DNA from: Yoonia sediminilitoris
Lineage (GTDB): Bacteria > Pseudomonadota > Alphaproteobacteria > Rhodobacterales > Rhodobacteraceae
NCBI RefSeq assembly: GCF_003058085.1
Contig: NZ_QBUD01000016.1
Span: forward strand, 1-64,000
Direction: 5' to 3'
DNA length: 64,000 nucleotides
The position numbers and the translations under genes are program-made. Every line of letters begins with the position of its first letter. Position 1 is the stretch's first letter. Positions 17,183 through 26,679 of this stretch are shown in pieces. Below the pieces are notes generated by a model. That model made no database searches, was not told the DNA's origin, and saw only the letters and a list, made by a program, of their open reading frames with translations.

Positions 17183-18048
17183 TCACACCTGCCGCCCTTC
17201 GCTCCGCGTCCGAAAGTCTCGCAGCGCCGCTCCCTGCCCTGCTGGCCGAAGCAGAGCATTTGGCGACGACCGTGCTGCTGGGTGATCACGGACGCAGACG
17301 GGCGGGCATGGGTGACAGCTTCTGGCAATACCGCCCGGCCCAGCCCTCGGACGAGGCACGCAGCATTGATTGGCGCAGATCGGCCCGATCGGACGCCAAC
17401 TTTGTGCAGGACAAGGAATGGCAGATCGCGCAGTCGATTATCCTTTGGGTTGATCAGGCGGCGTCCATGTCGTTTCACTCGGCAGACAACCCAACTAAGG
17501 CACACCGCGCCCGCACGCTTTCTCTAGCGATTGCGATCCTGCTGATCCGTGGCGGCGAACGGGTTGGGTTAACCGGCGTGCGGCTGCCCCCCCGCCGAGG
17601 TGAAGCACAATTGATGCGGATGGCGGAAATGTTGTCGCTCGATGATGAAACCGACTATGGCGCGCCCGAAGCACAAGGCATGTTGCCGCATTCGCGCGCA
17701 CTGTTTGTCAGCGATTTTCTGGGCGACATCAAACCGGTCGAAGAGGCGCTGCTGCGCGCCGCTGATCGTGGTGTGCGCGGTGCATTGCTGCAAGTGCTGG
17801 ACCCGCAGGAAGAAGCCTTTCCCTTTGACGGGCGCACGATCTTTCAATCTATGAGTGGGCAGATCGAGCATGAGACGCTCAAGGCGGGCGACCTGAAACA
17901 GCGCTATCTGGAACGTCTGGCCGAACGCAAGGACAAGCTGCAAAATCTGGCGCGCACGACAGGCTGGCAATTCCAGACGCACCACACCGGCCAAAGCGCC
18001 ACCAACGCCCTGCTTTGGCTTTATAATGCATTAGAAAGGCACGCTTGA
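17179..18048 (+). CDS. DUF58 domain protein, MoxR partner
   Basis: The 289-residue protein carries the DUF58 signature (GMGDSFWQYRPAQPSDEARS then IDWRRSARSD) and a VWA-like region. Its metal site is degenerate: the motif reads Asp-Gln-Ala-Ala-Ser instead of Asp-x-Ser-x-Ser, so the first Ser is lost. No membrane helix is apparent, unlike longer DUF58 proteins. It is the expected direct partner of MoxR and is coupled to it by ATGA. The downstream membrane proteins begin 38 bases later. Confidence 0.92.
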   Translation: MITPAALRSASESLAAPLPALLAEAEHLATTVLLGDHGRRRAGMGDSFWQYRPAQPSDEARSIDWRRSARSDANFVQDKEWQIAQSIILWVDQAASMSFHSADNPTKAHRARTLSLAIAILLIRGGERVGLTGVRLPPRRGEAQLMRMAEMLSLDDETDYGAPEAQGMLPHSRALFVSDFLGDIKPVEEALLRAADRGVRGALLQVLDPQEEAFPFDGRTIFQSMSGQIEHETLKAGDLKQRYLERLAERKDKLQNLARTTGWQFQTHHTGQSATNALLWLYNALERHA

Positions 18049-18085
18049 TGCCCGCTTTGACAATGACACGCACGGGCTGCCACTG

Positions 18086-20839
18086 ATGTGGTCCATTGGC
18101 CCAATAGGATTTGCCGCCCCTTGGCTTTTGCTGGCGCTGATTGCCTTGCCAATCTTGTGGCTGTTGCTGCGTGCCGTGCCGCCAGCGCCGATCAGGCGAC
18201 GGTTTCCGGGTGTCGCACTTCTGCTGGGGCTGAGTGATGACGAAACCCAGTCGGACCGCACGCCATGGTGGCTGCTTTTGCTGCGCCTGCTGGCTGTGGC
18301 CGCTGCCATCATCGGTTTTGCCGGACCCGTTCTGAACCCGCAGACAGCGCGCGATGGCACCGGTGATCTGGTGATCGCACTTGATGCCACGTGGGCGGGG
18401 GCCGCAACTTGGCAGGCCAAGATCGACCGGGTGGAAACGCTGCTGCAAGAGGCCAGCGTAGCCGACCGCCGGGTCGCCGTTGTGACTCTGACCGATCTGC
18501 CAAAACAGGACCTCCCCTTCGGCAGCCCGTCCGACTGGCAAGACCGCCTGCCAAATTTGCAGCCAAAACCGTGGCAACCCATTGAACCTGCTATCTACTT
18601 TGACGCGCAGTCAGGTTCATTCGAGACTTACTGGATTTCCGACGGTCTGGATTACGACGGCAGGGACGCACTGCTGTCAACATTTGAGGGTTTTGGCGCG
18701 GTCACAGCCTTTCAAACCCCACGCCAGACCATCGGCCTGCGTCCCGCCCGTTTCGAGGACGGGCAGGTTCTTGTGTCCGCCACACGCACTCCTGTCGGCA
18801 ACACGACAGAGACAACCATTACTGCCGTCGGGCTTGATCCGGCCGGGGTAGAGCGGCAATTGGCCACTGTCCCGATGACATTTGAAGCGGGTGAAGGCGT
18901 TGCGGAAACCGCGATGGTTTTGCCGCCAGAGTTGCGCAACAGGATCACCCGGTTTGAGCTGACAGGAACGCGGTCTGCCGGCGCGGTCAGCCTGACCGAT
19001 GATGCGCTGAAGCGGCGCGAAGTGGCCCTGATTGCCGGTCGCGACGAACGCGAAAGCCTCGAATTGCTGTCCCCTCTTTACTATCTGCGCGAGGCACTTG
19101 AGCCGACAGCCGACATTATCGACGGCGCGCTTGAGGATATTCTACTCGCCAACCCTGATGTCATTGTTCTGGCTGATGTGGCGATTCTGACCGATATCGA
19201 GGCGCAAGGCGTCGAAGACTGGGTCGAAAATGGCGGCCTGCTGCTGCGTTTTGCAGGCCCTCGGCTTGCCGCATCCGATCTTGGGCGCAATGAAGAAGAC
19301 CCGCTGCTGCCCGTGCGCCTGCGCTCTGGCGGGCGCAGTGTCGGGGGTGCGATGAGCTGGGGAGAACCCAAATCGCTGGCTCCATTCGACGAAGACAGCC
19401 CGTTTTATGGGCTGGAGGTGCCGGACGATGTCAATGTGACCTCGCAGGTTATGGCCCAACCTGACCCCACGCTTGCCGACCGTGTTATTGCGCAGCTTGC
19501 CGACGGTACGCCCATGGTCACGCGCAAGCCCCTTGGTCAAGGGCAGATTGTTCTGGTCCATGTGACGGCCAACGCCGAGTGGTCCAGCCTGCCCCTGTCC
19601 GGCTTGTTTGTGCAGATGCTGGAACGGCTAGCCGTTTCGACCCGCCCTACCACGCCCGACGCGACTGAACTGGAAGGCACCACATGGCTGCCCAACAAGG
19701 TGCTGGATGCTTACGGTCGGCTGGATGATGGCAGTGCCCTGCCCGGCGTTGCCGGCGAAACGCTGGCGACAGGGCGCGCAGGCCCGGACTTGCAGCCGGG
19801 CCTCTACGCGGGTGGCGACCGCCAGTTGGCCATCAACGTAATCGGAGCAGAGACAATGCTGAACACCGCCCAATGGCCCGCCCGCATCGCTGTCGAAGGC
19901 ATGGCGATCACCCGTGAAACTGCGCTTAAGGGCTGGTTGCTGGCGGCAGCTGTCGGGTTGCTGCTGGTCGATGTCATTGCGTCGCTTGCCGTGGGTGGCC
20001 GTTTGCGCGGGCCGCGCGCAGATGTCGCCGCAGCAATTGCACTTGCGGTCCTGCTGGTCCCCGATCTGGCCCGCGCGCAAGAGGATGATTTTGCCATCCG
20101 CGCCACGTCAGAAGTTGTGCTGGGCCATGTCATCACTGGCGATCCCGATACGGACGAAGCCACCGCAGCAGGCTTGCTTGGCCTGTCACAAACGTTGTTC
20201 CGACGCACGTCAATCGAACCGGCCGCCCCGTTGGGTGTGAACCTTGAGACCGACGAACTGGCGTTCTTTCCGTTCCTTTATTGGCCGATCACAGCCGACC
20301 AACCGCTGCCCAGCCGCGAGGCATACGGCAAATTGAACCGCTACCTGCGGTCCGGTGGTATGATCATGTTTGATACAGCCGATGCGAACACAGCCCGCTT
20401 TGGATCATCGTCCCCCGAGGGCCGCAAGTTGCAGGCGATTGCACGGTCACTCGATATACCACCCCTGGAACCCATCCCGTCAGACCACGTGCTGACCCGC
20501 ACTTTCTATTTGTTGCAGGACTTCCCCGGCCGCTATCCCAGCCGCGATGTCTGGGTGGAAGCGGCCCCACCGGATGCAGAACAGATTGAAGGGATGCCGT
20601 TTCGCAATCTCAACGACGGGGTGACGCCGGTGATCATCGGTGGCAATGACTGGGCACGCGCTTGGGCGGTCACACCATCGGGTGCGCGCATGTTCCCCGT
20701 CGGGCGTGGCACTGCGGGTGAGCGTCAGCGCGAATATGCCCTGCGCTTTGGGGTCAATGTGATCATGCATGTCCTGACAGGCAATTATAAATCCGATCAG
20801 GTCCACGTGCCGGACCTACTGGACAGGTTGGGACAATGA
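18086..20839 (+). CDS. BatA-type membrane protein with DUF4159 domain
   Basis: The 917-residue protein starts with two membrane helices (about residues 8-28 and 55-75) framing the BatA-type VPPAPIRRRFPGVALLLGL segment. A long periplasmic region follows, with a GATase-like fold around residues 320-510. Further helices near 615-665 precede a C-terminal DUF4159 domain (GVNLETDELAFFPFLYWPIT, YLRSGGMIMFDTADANTARF). It is anchored in the inner membrane. The role is unknown, but the order MoxR / DUF58 / this / GATase-like is a conserved alphaproteobacterial operon thought to build or control an envelope complex. Start ATG at 18086 has a weak ribosome-binding site. Confidence 0.88.
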   Translation: MWSIGPIGFAAPWLLLALIALPILWLLLRAVPPAPIRRRFPGVALLLGLSDDETQSDRTPWWLLLLRLLAVAAAIIGFAGPVLNPQTARDGTGDLVIALDATWAGAATWQAKIDRVETLLQEASVADRRVAVVTLTDLPKQDLPFGSPSDWQDRLPNLQPKPWQPIEPAIYFDAQSGSFETYWISDGLDYDGRDALLSTFEGFGAVTAFQTPRQTIGLRPARFEDGQVLVSATRTPVGNTTETTITAVGLDPAGVERQLATVPMTFEAGEGVAETAMVLPPELRNRITRFELTGTRSAGAVSLTDDALKRREVALIAGRDERESLELLSPLYYLREALEPTADIIDGALEDILLANPDVIVLADVAILTDIEAQGVEDWVENGGLLLRFAGPRLAASDLGRNEEDPLLPVRLRSGGRSVGGAMSWGEPKSLAPFDEDSPFYGLEVPDDVNVTSQVMAQPDPTLADRVIAQLADGTPMVTRKPLGQGQIVLVHVTANAEWSSLPLSGLFVQMLERLAVSTRPTTPDATELEGTTWLPNKVLDAYGRLDDGSALPGVAGETLATGRAGPDLQPGLYAGGDRQLAINVIGAETMLNTAQWPARIAVEGMAITRETALKGWLLAAAVGLLLVDVIASLAVGGRLRGPRADVAAAIALAVLLVPDLARAQEDDFAIRATSEVVLGHVITGDPDTDEATAAGLLGLSQTLFRRTSIEPAAPLGVNLETDELAFFPFLYWPITADQPLPSREAYGKLNRYLRSGGMIMFDTADANTARFGSSSPEGRKLQAIARSLDIPPLEPIPSDHVLTRTFYLLQDFPGRYPSRDVWVEAAPPDAEQIEGMPFRNLNDGVTPVIIGGNDWARAWAVTPSGARMFPVGRGTAGERQREYALRFGVNVIMHVLTGNYKSDQVHVPDLLDRLGQ

Positions 20840-22905
20840 CGCAATCGCTTATCCTTGACCCGCTGATCCCGCTGGCAGCACTTTATCTGGTCGCAGGGCT
20901 TGCTGCACTCAGTCTTGGGCTTGCGATCTGGCGCCGGATGCCGGGCTGGTGGCTGCGCGGTCTTGCCGAGCTGGCGCTGCTCGCCGCCATTGCCAACCCC
21001 GCGCTCCAGCAGGAAGACCGCGAACCGCTGACAGATATCGTGATGCTGGTCGTCGACGAAAGTGCCAGTCAGCGGATCAGCGACCGCCCGGACCAGAACG
21101 CGGCGGCAATTGCCAATATCGAAGCTGAACTGGCCCGTCAGCCAAACACCGAACTGCGCACAGTCACATTGGGCGATGGCGAAGGCGACACGGGCACAAC
21201 CCTGATGACCGCCCTGTCCGAAGCGCTGGCCGAAGAACCACAGGCGCGCATCGCCGGGATCATCCTAGTCAGCGACGGGCGTTTGCATGATCTGGACCGC
21301 GCCCCGCGTCTGCCAGCCCCGATGCATCTGCTGATGACAGGACAACCTGATGACTGGGACAGGCGGCTTGTCGTGTCAAATGCGCCAGCCTTTGCCATTC
21401 TGGGCGAACAGGTCAGCCTGACCTTACGGATCGACGATCAGGGCGCTGCCCCCGGAACCGACAGCGTGCCGCTGTCTATCTCGATTGATGGCGATGCCCC
21501 TTTGACCCTGCCCGTTCCCGTTGGCGAAGATGTCGAACTGCCCATTCAACTGCCCCACGGTGGTATGAATGTGCTGCAATTCACGATCCCCGCCGCACCC
21601 GGCGAACTAACCGACCGCAACAATAGTGCGGTCGTGCAAATCAACGGGGTGCGCGACAGGCTGCGTGTACTGCTTGTCTCGGGTGAGCCACATCCGGGTG
21701 AACGCACATGGCGCAACCTGCTGAAATCGGATTCCGCGGTTGATCTGGTGCATTTCACCATTCTGCGCCCACCAAACAAACAAGACGGCGTGCCGGTTGA
21801 CCAATTGTCCCTGATCGCCTTTCCGACCCGCGAGCTATTTCTCGAAAAGATCAACGATTTTGACCTGATCATCTTTGACCGCTATCGCAGACGGGGCATT
21901 CTGCCCAGCCAGTATATCGACAACATCAGACAGTATGTCGAAAATGGCGGGGCGGTTCTGGTGTCGTCCGGTCCCGAATATGGGGCCGCTGAAAGCATCT
22001 ATCGGTCACCACTGGGCAGCATCCTGCCCGGTGCGCCGACAGCGCGCGTCTTCGAAGAAGGTTTCACGCCGCAGATCACCGATTTGGGGCAACGCCACCC
22101 CGTCACTGAAGGGCTCGAAAGCTTTGCACCCGAGGCCGAAGACGGGACAGGCCCCGGTTGGGGCCGCTGGTTCCGCCAGATTGACGTGCTGGTGCCGGAA
22201 GAGGCCACAACCATCATGTCAGGCATCGAAGATCGACCACTGCTCATGCTGAACCGTATCGGCGAAGGGCGGGTGTCGCTGATAGCGTCGGATCAAAGCT
22301 GGCTGTGGGATCGCGGGTATGAAGGTGGCGGGCCGCAGCTTGAATTGCTCCGCAGGCTGGCGCACTGGATGATGAAAGAACCCGAACTTGAGGAAGAATC
22401 GCTTTGGGTCGAACCCACTGGTCAGACCATGCGGATCATCCGGCGCACGCTTGATCTGGAAACTGGTGATGTCACCGTGACCCACCCCGACGGGACCGAA
22501 ACGGTGCTGACATTGGAAGAAGTATCGCCCGGCCGCTTTGAAACACTTTGGGAAGCCCCCGAGATCGGGCTTTACCGGTTGGACGATGGTGATGAAACAA
22601 GCGTGATCGCCCTTGGTCCGTCGGCGCCGCGAGAGTTTGAACAGACGATTGCAGCAGGTGACCTGTTGACGCCTTTGGTTGCAGGAACAGGTGGCGGGAT
22701 TTTCGCGCTGTCAGACGGGGCTATCGACGTGCGCACAGTCCGCGAAGGGCGGCCCGCAAATGGGCGCGGCTGGATCGGCATAACGCCACGTGGCGCATTC
22801 CGCACCGCCGATATCAGTATCACGCCAGCCCTACCTGCATGGGCATTCCTGCTGCTTGCATCATTGCTGATTATCGGGGCATGGCTGCGCGAGGGTCGCC
22901 GCTAG
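20836..22905 (+). CDS. Membrane protein with class I glutamine amidotransferase-like domain
   Basis: The 689-residue protein has two N-terminal helices (about residues 10-30 and 37-55), a central periplasmic part with a GATase-like fold (RLRVLLVSGEPHPGERTWRN, then FDLIIFDRYRRRGILPSQY, YVENGGAVLVSSGPEYGA), and one C-terminal helix (ALPAWAFLLLASLLIIGAWL) with a basic end. The catalytic Cys-His-Glu triad of real amidotransferases is not evident, so it is likely non-enzymatic. It is coupled to the previous gene by ATGA and is the last gene of the MoxR operon. Confidence 0.85.
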   Translation: MTQSLILDPLIPLAALYLVAGLAALSLGLAIWRRMPGWWLRGLAELALLAAIANPALQQEDREPLTDIVMLVVDESASQRISDRPDQNAAAIANIEAELARQPNTELRTVTLGDGEGDTGTTLMTALSEALAEEPQARIAGIILVSDGRLHDLDRAPRLPAPMHLLMTGQPDDWDRRLVVSNAPAFAILGEQVSLTLRIDDQGAAPGTDSVPLSISIDGDAPLTLPVPVGEDVELPIQLPHGGMNVLQFTIPAAPGELTDRNNSAVVQINGVRDRLRVLLVSGEPHPGERTWRNLLKSDSAVDLVHFTILRPPNKQDGVPVDQLSLIAFPTRELFLEKINDFDLIIFDRYRRRGILPSQYIDNIRQYVENGGAVLVSSGPEYGAAESIYRSPLGSILPGAPTARVFEEGFTPQITDLGQRHPVTEGLESFAPEAEDGTGPGWGRWFRQIDVLVPEEATTIMSGIEDRPLLMLNRIGEGRVSLIASDQSWLWDRGYEGGGPQLELLRRLAHWMMKEPELEEESLWVEPTGQTMRIIRRTLDLETGDVTVTHPDGTETVLTLEEVSPGRFETLWEAPEIGLYRLDDGDETSVIALGPSAPREFEQTIAAGDLLTPLVAGTGGGIFALSDGAIDVRTVREGRPANGRGWIGITPRGAFRTADISITPALPAWAFLLLASLLIIGAWLREGRR

Positions 22906-22927
22906 ACGTCGTAGCGACTTGATCGCG

Positions 22928-23272
22928 TTATTTGTCTTGATCCAGTTGGACCTCGAACAATTGGTCCGACCAGCCATCAATATTATCGCGTGCCCGGATA
23001 AAGATAACCTCAGCGCCTTGCGGGATCGCAACACCGCCCAGAGACCGGGTAAATGGCTGCTCGTTCACATGCGGATGTGCCAGAACCCGCACACCAAGGC
23101 TTTGCCCTTCCGCATCCAGCACTTCCCAGCCATCTGCATAATGATCCCATCCGGTATCGGGATGAGACAGGGTCACGCTGATACGGTCCCCGTCAACGGC
23201 GACATTTTCAACGACAGGGGCATCAGCGAAGGCAGGCACCGCCAACATTGAGCAAAGGACGACATGTCTCAT
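22928..23272 (-). CDS. Small exported protein of unknown function
   Basis: The 114-residue protein has a short signal peptide (VVLCSMLAVPAFA), then an Ig-like or beta-rich body (VENVAVDGDRISVTLSHPDT then GWDHYADGWEVLDAEGQSLG). Conserved histidines occur in AHPHVNEQPFTRSL. No family with a known function was recognised; similar small proteins are common in Rhodobacteraceae. GAGGG before the ATG supports the start. The start overlaps the DUF599 stop by ATGA, so the two are co-transcribed. Confidence 0.75.
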   Translation of the reverse strand: MRHVVLCSMLAVPAFADAPVVENVAVDGDRISVTLSHPDTGWDHYADGWEVLDAEGQSLGVRVLAHPHVNEQPFTRSLGGVAIPQGAEVIFIRARDNIDGWSDQLFEVQLDQDK

Positions 23273-23967
23273 GATCCCTCTTTTAACAAAATGCTGCGGG
23301 GGATCGATGCAAATTCGCGTGACCAGACAATCCAGACCACAAGAACAGTTGCTCCGGCCAGGGCCACCGCTCCTAGCAGCCATGCCAGTGCCCCCAATGC
23401 GAAATACATCGACCGCAGCCCGCGGTTGAAATTGATCGCCGCCCGAATGTTCAGTTCCGCTGCCTGCCCCGCGCGCGGATACGACAGCGGATCGTCGGGT
23501 GCGTTGGGAACGGAAGCCATGATCACCGCGCAATAGCCAAACACGCGGTTCGCCCAGACAAACTTCAGGAAGCCATTGGTCAGGAACAGCGCAACAAGCG
23601 CCAGCTTCAGCTGCCAGATCAGCACCGGAACTGGCATGTCAGAGACTTCAGCAGACAGGCCCGCCAAAGGGTCGGTATTGCCCACCAATGCGAGCACGCC
23701 CCCGATGGCCAGCAGACAGGTTGACGCAAAGAATGAAGTGCTTTGGCGCAAGGTCGAAAGTATCTGGCTGTCAAAAATGCGCGGATCGCGGGTCACAAAA
23801 ACCTTCATCCAATCTCGTCGTCTTTGCGACATCAACATTGTCACGGACGGACGCTTCGCGTTCGGGTTATCGATCATCAGACCGATCCCCCACCAACACA
23901 GGACAATGAATGCTGCCGCACCCCAATCAAGGATGCCCAAAAGGCCAAGATGTTCTATCAGTTGCAT
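23269..23967 (-). CDS. DUF599 family membrane protein
   Basis: The 232-residue protein has about four membrane helices: near residues 10-30 (WGAAAFIVLCWWGIGLMID), 75-95, 115-135 and 190-215. The segment VTRDPRIFDSQILSTLRQST and the NRVFGYCAVIMASVPN block are typical of DUF599. Function is unknown. The ATG at 23967 is preferred; a TTG six codons upstream is weaker. It shares an ATGA overlap with the small exported protein that follows and is divergent from glcD. Confidence 0.85.
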   Translation of the reverse strand: MQLIEHLGLLGILDWGAAAFIVLCWWGIGLMIDNPNAKRPSVTMLMSQRRRDWMKVFVTRDPRIFDSQILSTLRQSTSFFASTCLLAIGGVLALVGNTDPLAGLSAEVSDMPVPVLIWQLKLALVALFLTNGFLKFVWANRVFGYCAVIMASVPNAPDDPLSYPRAGQAAELNIRAAINFNRGLRSMYFALGALAWLLGAVALAGATVLVVWIVWSREFASIPRSILLKEGS

Positions 23968-24013
23968 GGGTCCGGGTTTAACCAACCCCGGACGGACTTG
24001 CCATATGGTAAAA

Positions 24014-24034
24014 TTGGTATAGTCTTCTTACCAA
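24014..24034. promoter_or_regulatory. Candidate operator upstream of glcD
   Basis: An inverted repeat TTGGT-N11-ACCAA lies 23 bases before the glcD start and overlaps a TATAGT -10-like hexamer (24018-24023). The right half (TCTTACCAAT, 24026-24035) is identical to the right half of a similar element in front of the FadR-type regulator gene at 40791. FadR-family regulators of lactate, glycolate and pyruvate genes bind TGGT/ACCA arms, although usually with shorter spacing. Confidence 0.5.
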
Positions 24035-24057
24035 TCGCCGCGAAAGAGGGAATCCAC

Positions 24058-25491
24058 ATGGAAATGCCAGCACCCAGCGCCAGTGTCCTGTCGCGCAAGG
24101 ATCAGATCGTCAGCCGCCTGAAAGCGGTTCTGCCGGATGCCGCGGTCATCTCAGATGTGATGGAAACCCGCGCGTACGAGTGTGATGGCCTGACGGCCTA
24201 TCGCTGCCCGCCGATGTGCGCAGTGCTGCCCGCGAATACGCAGGAAGTCGCGGCGGTCCTGAAAATCTGCCACGAACTTGACGTGCCCGTGGTGCCGCGC
24301 GGGTCTGGCACATCGCTCGCAGGCGGGGCCTTGCCCACGGCCGACAGTGTCATTCTGGGCGTTGCCCGCATGAATGACGTGATCGAAACAAATTACGCCG
24401 ACCGCTATATTCGCGTGCAAACGGGGCGCACCAATCTTTCTGTGACCGGCGCTGTCGAAACAGACGGATTTTTCTATGCGCCTGACCCGTCAAGCCAATT
24501 GGCCTGTGCCATCGCGGGCAACATCGCGATGAATTCCGGCGGCGCACACTGTCTGAAATACGGGGTGACGACCAATAACCTGTTGGGCGTGACCATGGTC
24601 ACGATGGACGGCCAGATTATCGAAATCGGCGGCGCGCATCTGGATGCGGGTGGGCTGGATTTGCTGGGTGTGATCTGCGGCTCAGAAGGACAGCTTGGCG
24701 TGGTGACAGAGGCCACCTTGCGCATTTTGCACAAGCCCGAAGGCGCGCGGCCTGTCCTGATGGGGTATGATAGTTCAGAAGTGGCAGGTCAGGTTGTGAC
24801 CGACATCATCAAGGCAGGCGTTTTGCCCGTCGCCATCGAATTCATGGACCGCCCCTGCATCGAGGCAACCGAGAATTTCGCCAAAGCAGGCTATCCGATG
24901 TGCGAGGCCTTGTTGATTGTCGAGGTGGAAGGATCGGACGCAGAAATCGACGCGCAACTGGCCCTGATCATGGAGATTGCGCGCAAACATAATCCGGTGG
25001 AGTTGCGCGAAGCCAAAGACGCGGATGAGGCTGGCCGCATCTGGCTGGGCCGTAAATCGGCCTTTGGCGCGATGGGCCAGATCAACGATTACATGTGTCT
25101 GGACGGGACAATTCCGGTATCGTCCTTGCCCTACGTGCTGAAACGCATCAGTGAGATGTCGAAAGAATTTGGCCTTGATGTCGGTAACGTCTTTCACGCG
25201 GGCGACGGCAATATGCACCCGCTGATCCTGTTTGATGCCAACAAACCCGGTGATCTGGAGCTTTGCGAAGAATTCGGTGCCGAAATTCTGAAGCTCTGCG
25301 TCGAAGTGGGCGGTTGCCTGACAGGCGAGCATGGCGTGGGCATCGAAAAACGCGACCTGATGAATGTGCAGTTTGACCCCGCCGATCTTGAAGCACAGAT
25401 GGCCGTCAAGGATGTCTTTGACCCCAAATGGCTGTTGAATGCCGCCAAGGTTTTCCCATTGGATTGCTCTGCACCCAGACGCGCCGCATGA
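24058..25491 (+). CDS. glcD: Glycolate oxidase subunit GlcD (FAD-binding)
   Basis: The 477-residue flavoprotein is the catalytic subunit of glycolate dehydrogenase, which oxidises glycolate to glyoxylate and passes electrons to the membrane chain. The FAD-binding type 4 motif is clear: PVVPRGSGTSLAGGALPTAD near residues 80-99, then DPSSQLACAIAGNIAMNSGG and CGSEGQLGVVTEATL. The C-terminal lobe has NVFHAGDGNMHPLILFD and GCLTGEHGVGIEKRDLM. GAGGG precedes the ATG. It is first in glcDEF, 60 bases ahead of glcE. Confidence 0.95.
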   Translation: MEMPAPSASVLSRKDQIVSRLKAVLPDAAVISDVMETRAYECDGLTAYRCPPMCAVLPANTQEVAAVLKICHELDVPVVPRGSGTSLAGGALPTADSVILGVARMNDVIETNYADRYIRVQTGRTNLSVTGAVETDGFFYAPDPSSQLACAIAGNIAMNSGGAHCLKYGVTTNNLLGVTMVTMDGQIIEIGGAHLDAGGLDLLGVICGSEGQLGVVTEATLRILHKPEGARPVLMGYDSSEVAGQVVTDIIKAGVLPVAIEFMDRPCIEATENFAKAGYPMCEALLIVEVEGSDAEIDAQLALIMEIARKHNPVELREAKDADEAGRIWLGRKSAFGAMGQINDYMCLDGTIPVSSLPYVLKRISEMSKEFGLDVGNVFHAGDGNMHPLILFDANKPGDLELCEEFGAEILKLCVEVGGCLTGEHGVGIEKRDLMNVQFDPADLEAQMAVKDVFDPKWLLNAAKVFPLDCSAPRRAA

Positions 25492-25492
25492 T

Positions 25493-25546
25493 GGGGGCTA
25501 GCCCCCGGGCTGCGCCCTCCCCCAGGATATTTTTGCCCAAAAGAAG
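25493..25546 (+). repeat. Dispersed intergenic repeat, copy 1
   Basis: Between glcD and glcE lies a perfect palindrome GGGGGCTAGCCCCC (25493-25506), then a C-rich stretch, then the 22-base core GGATATTTTTG plus CCCAAAAGAAG (25525-25546). The same core, with two mismatches, occurs in the opposite orientation at 33588-33609. The purine-rich AAGAAG end also sits where the glcE ribosome-binding site should be. Confidence 0.7.
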
Positions 25547-25551
25547 ATGAC

Positions 25552-26637
25552 ATGACCCCCAAAACCGAACAAGAGCTTGCAGAGGTAATCGCGGGCAGCA
25601 ATGGCCCCCTGCGGATTGTGGGTGGGGGCACCCGTCCGATTGGTCAATCGGACGGTGATGCGCTGGGCACATCGCAGATGCGCGGTATTACCCTGCATGA
25701 GCCCGGCGCGCTCACGCTTGTTGCCAAGGCCGGGACGCCGGTTGCAGAGATAGAGGCCGCCCTTGCAAAGGAAAACCAGCGCCTCGCCTTTGAGCCGATG
25801 GATCACCGCGCACTGCTTGGTACCACGGGTGAACCGACGATTGGCGGCGTTGTGGCGGCAAATGTATCGGGCCCGCGCCGGATTGCCGTTGGTGCCTGCC
25901 GTGATTTCATGTTGGGTGTGCGTTTTGTCGATGGGTCCGGCAATGTCATCAAGAACGGCGGGCGAGTGATGAAGAATGTCACAGGCTATGATCTGGTGAA
26001 GTTGATGACAGGGTCCTATGGCACGCTTGGGGTGTTGACCGAAGTGTCATTGAAGGTGCTGCCTGGTGTCGCACAGGAAACAACGCTGGCGCTCGACGGG
26101 CTGGACGATGCGACAGCGGTTGCAGCGATGTCCGCTGCACTCTCCTCTCCCTATGAGGTCACCGGCGTTGCCCATGACCCGGTGGCAGGCAAGACTTTGT
26201 TCCGTCTGGAAGGGTTTGCCGACTCGGTGGCTTACCGCGCCGCCGAATTGACCAGACTGCTTGCAAAATTCGGGCAGCTGGTGGAGTTGGACAGACCCAG
26301 GCAGTGGCAGGCCGTCCGCGACGTTGTTGCATTTGCGGGACAGCCGGGCGATGTCTGGCGTCTGTCGGTCAAACCATCTGACGCTGCTGCCCTGGTGGCC
26401 AAGATGGACGCAAAGGCGGTGCTTTATGATTGGGGCGGCGGGTTGGTCTGGGCGCTGACCGATGGCGGAGATCTGCGCGCGCGCCTGGGCGATTTTCAGG
26501 GACATGCGACATTGATCCGTGGCACTGGCGACTTCCCCGTTTTTCAGCCCGAGCATGCTCCACTGGCAGCTATCAGCGCCGGGCTGCGGGCCAAATTCGA
26601 CCCCCGGAACATTCTGAACCGGGGCTTGATGCAGTGA
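25552..26637 (+). CDS. glcE: Glycolate oxidase subunit GlcE
   Basis: The 361-residue protein is the second FAD-binding subunit of glycolate dehydrogenase. It has a reduced FAD domain: LRIVGGGTRPIG (near residue 18), GALTLVAKAGTPVAEIEAAL, and TIGGVVAANVSGPRRIAVGA followed by CRDFMLGVRFVDGSG. The C-terminus is shorter than GlcD and lacks the HAGDGNMH block, as expected. It follows glcD across a small dispersed repeat that provides its AAGAAG ribosome-binding site, and precedes glcF by 42 bases. Confidence 0.94.
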   Translation: MTPKTEQELAEVIAGSNGPLRIVGGGTRPIGQSDGDALGTSQMRGITLHEPGALTLVAKAGTPVAEIEAALAKENQRLAFEPMDHRALLGTTGEPTIGGVVAANVSGPRRIAVGACRDFMLGVRFVDGSGNVIKNGGRVMKNVTGYDLVKLMTGSYGTLGVLTEVSLKVLPGVAQETTLALDGLDDATAVAAMSAALSSPYEVTGVAHDPVAGKTLFRLEGFADSVAYRAAELTRLLAKFGQLVELDRPRQWQAVRDVVAFAGQPGDVWRLSVKPSDAAALVAKMDAKAVLYDWGGGLVWALTDGGDLRARLGDFQGHATLIRGTGDFPVFQPEHAPLAAISAGLRAKFDPRNILNRGLMQ

Positions 26638-26679
26638 TCAGCTTTATGACATTTTTTCAAACCGGACCAAGGGCCTGAC

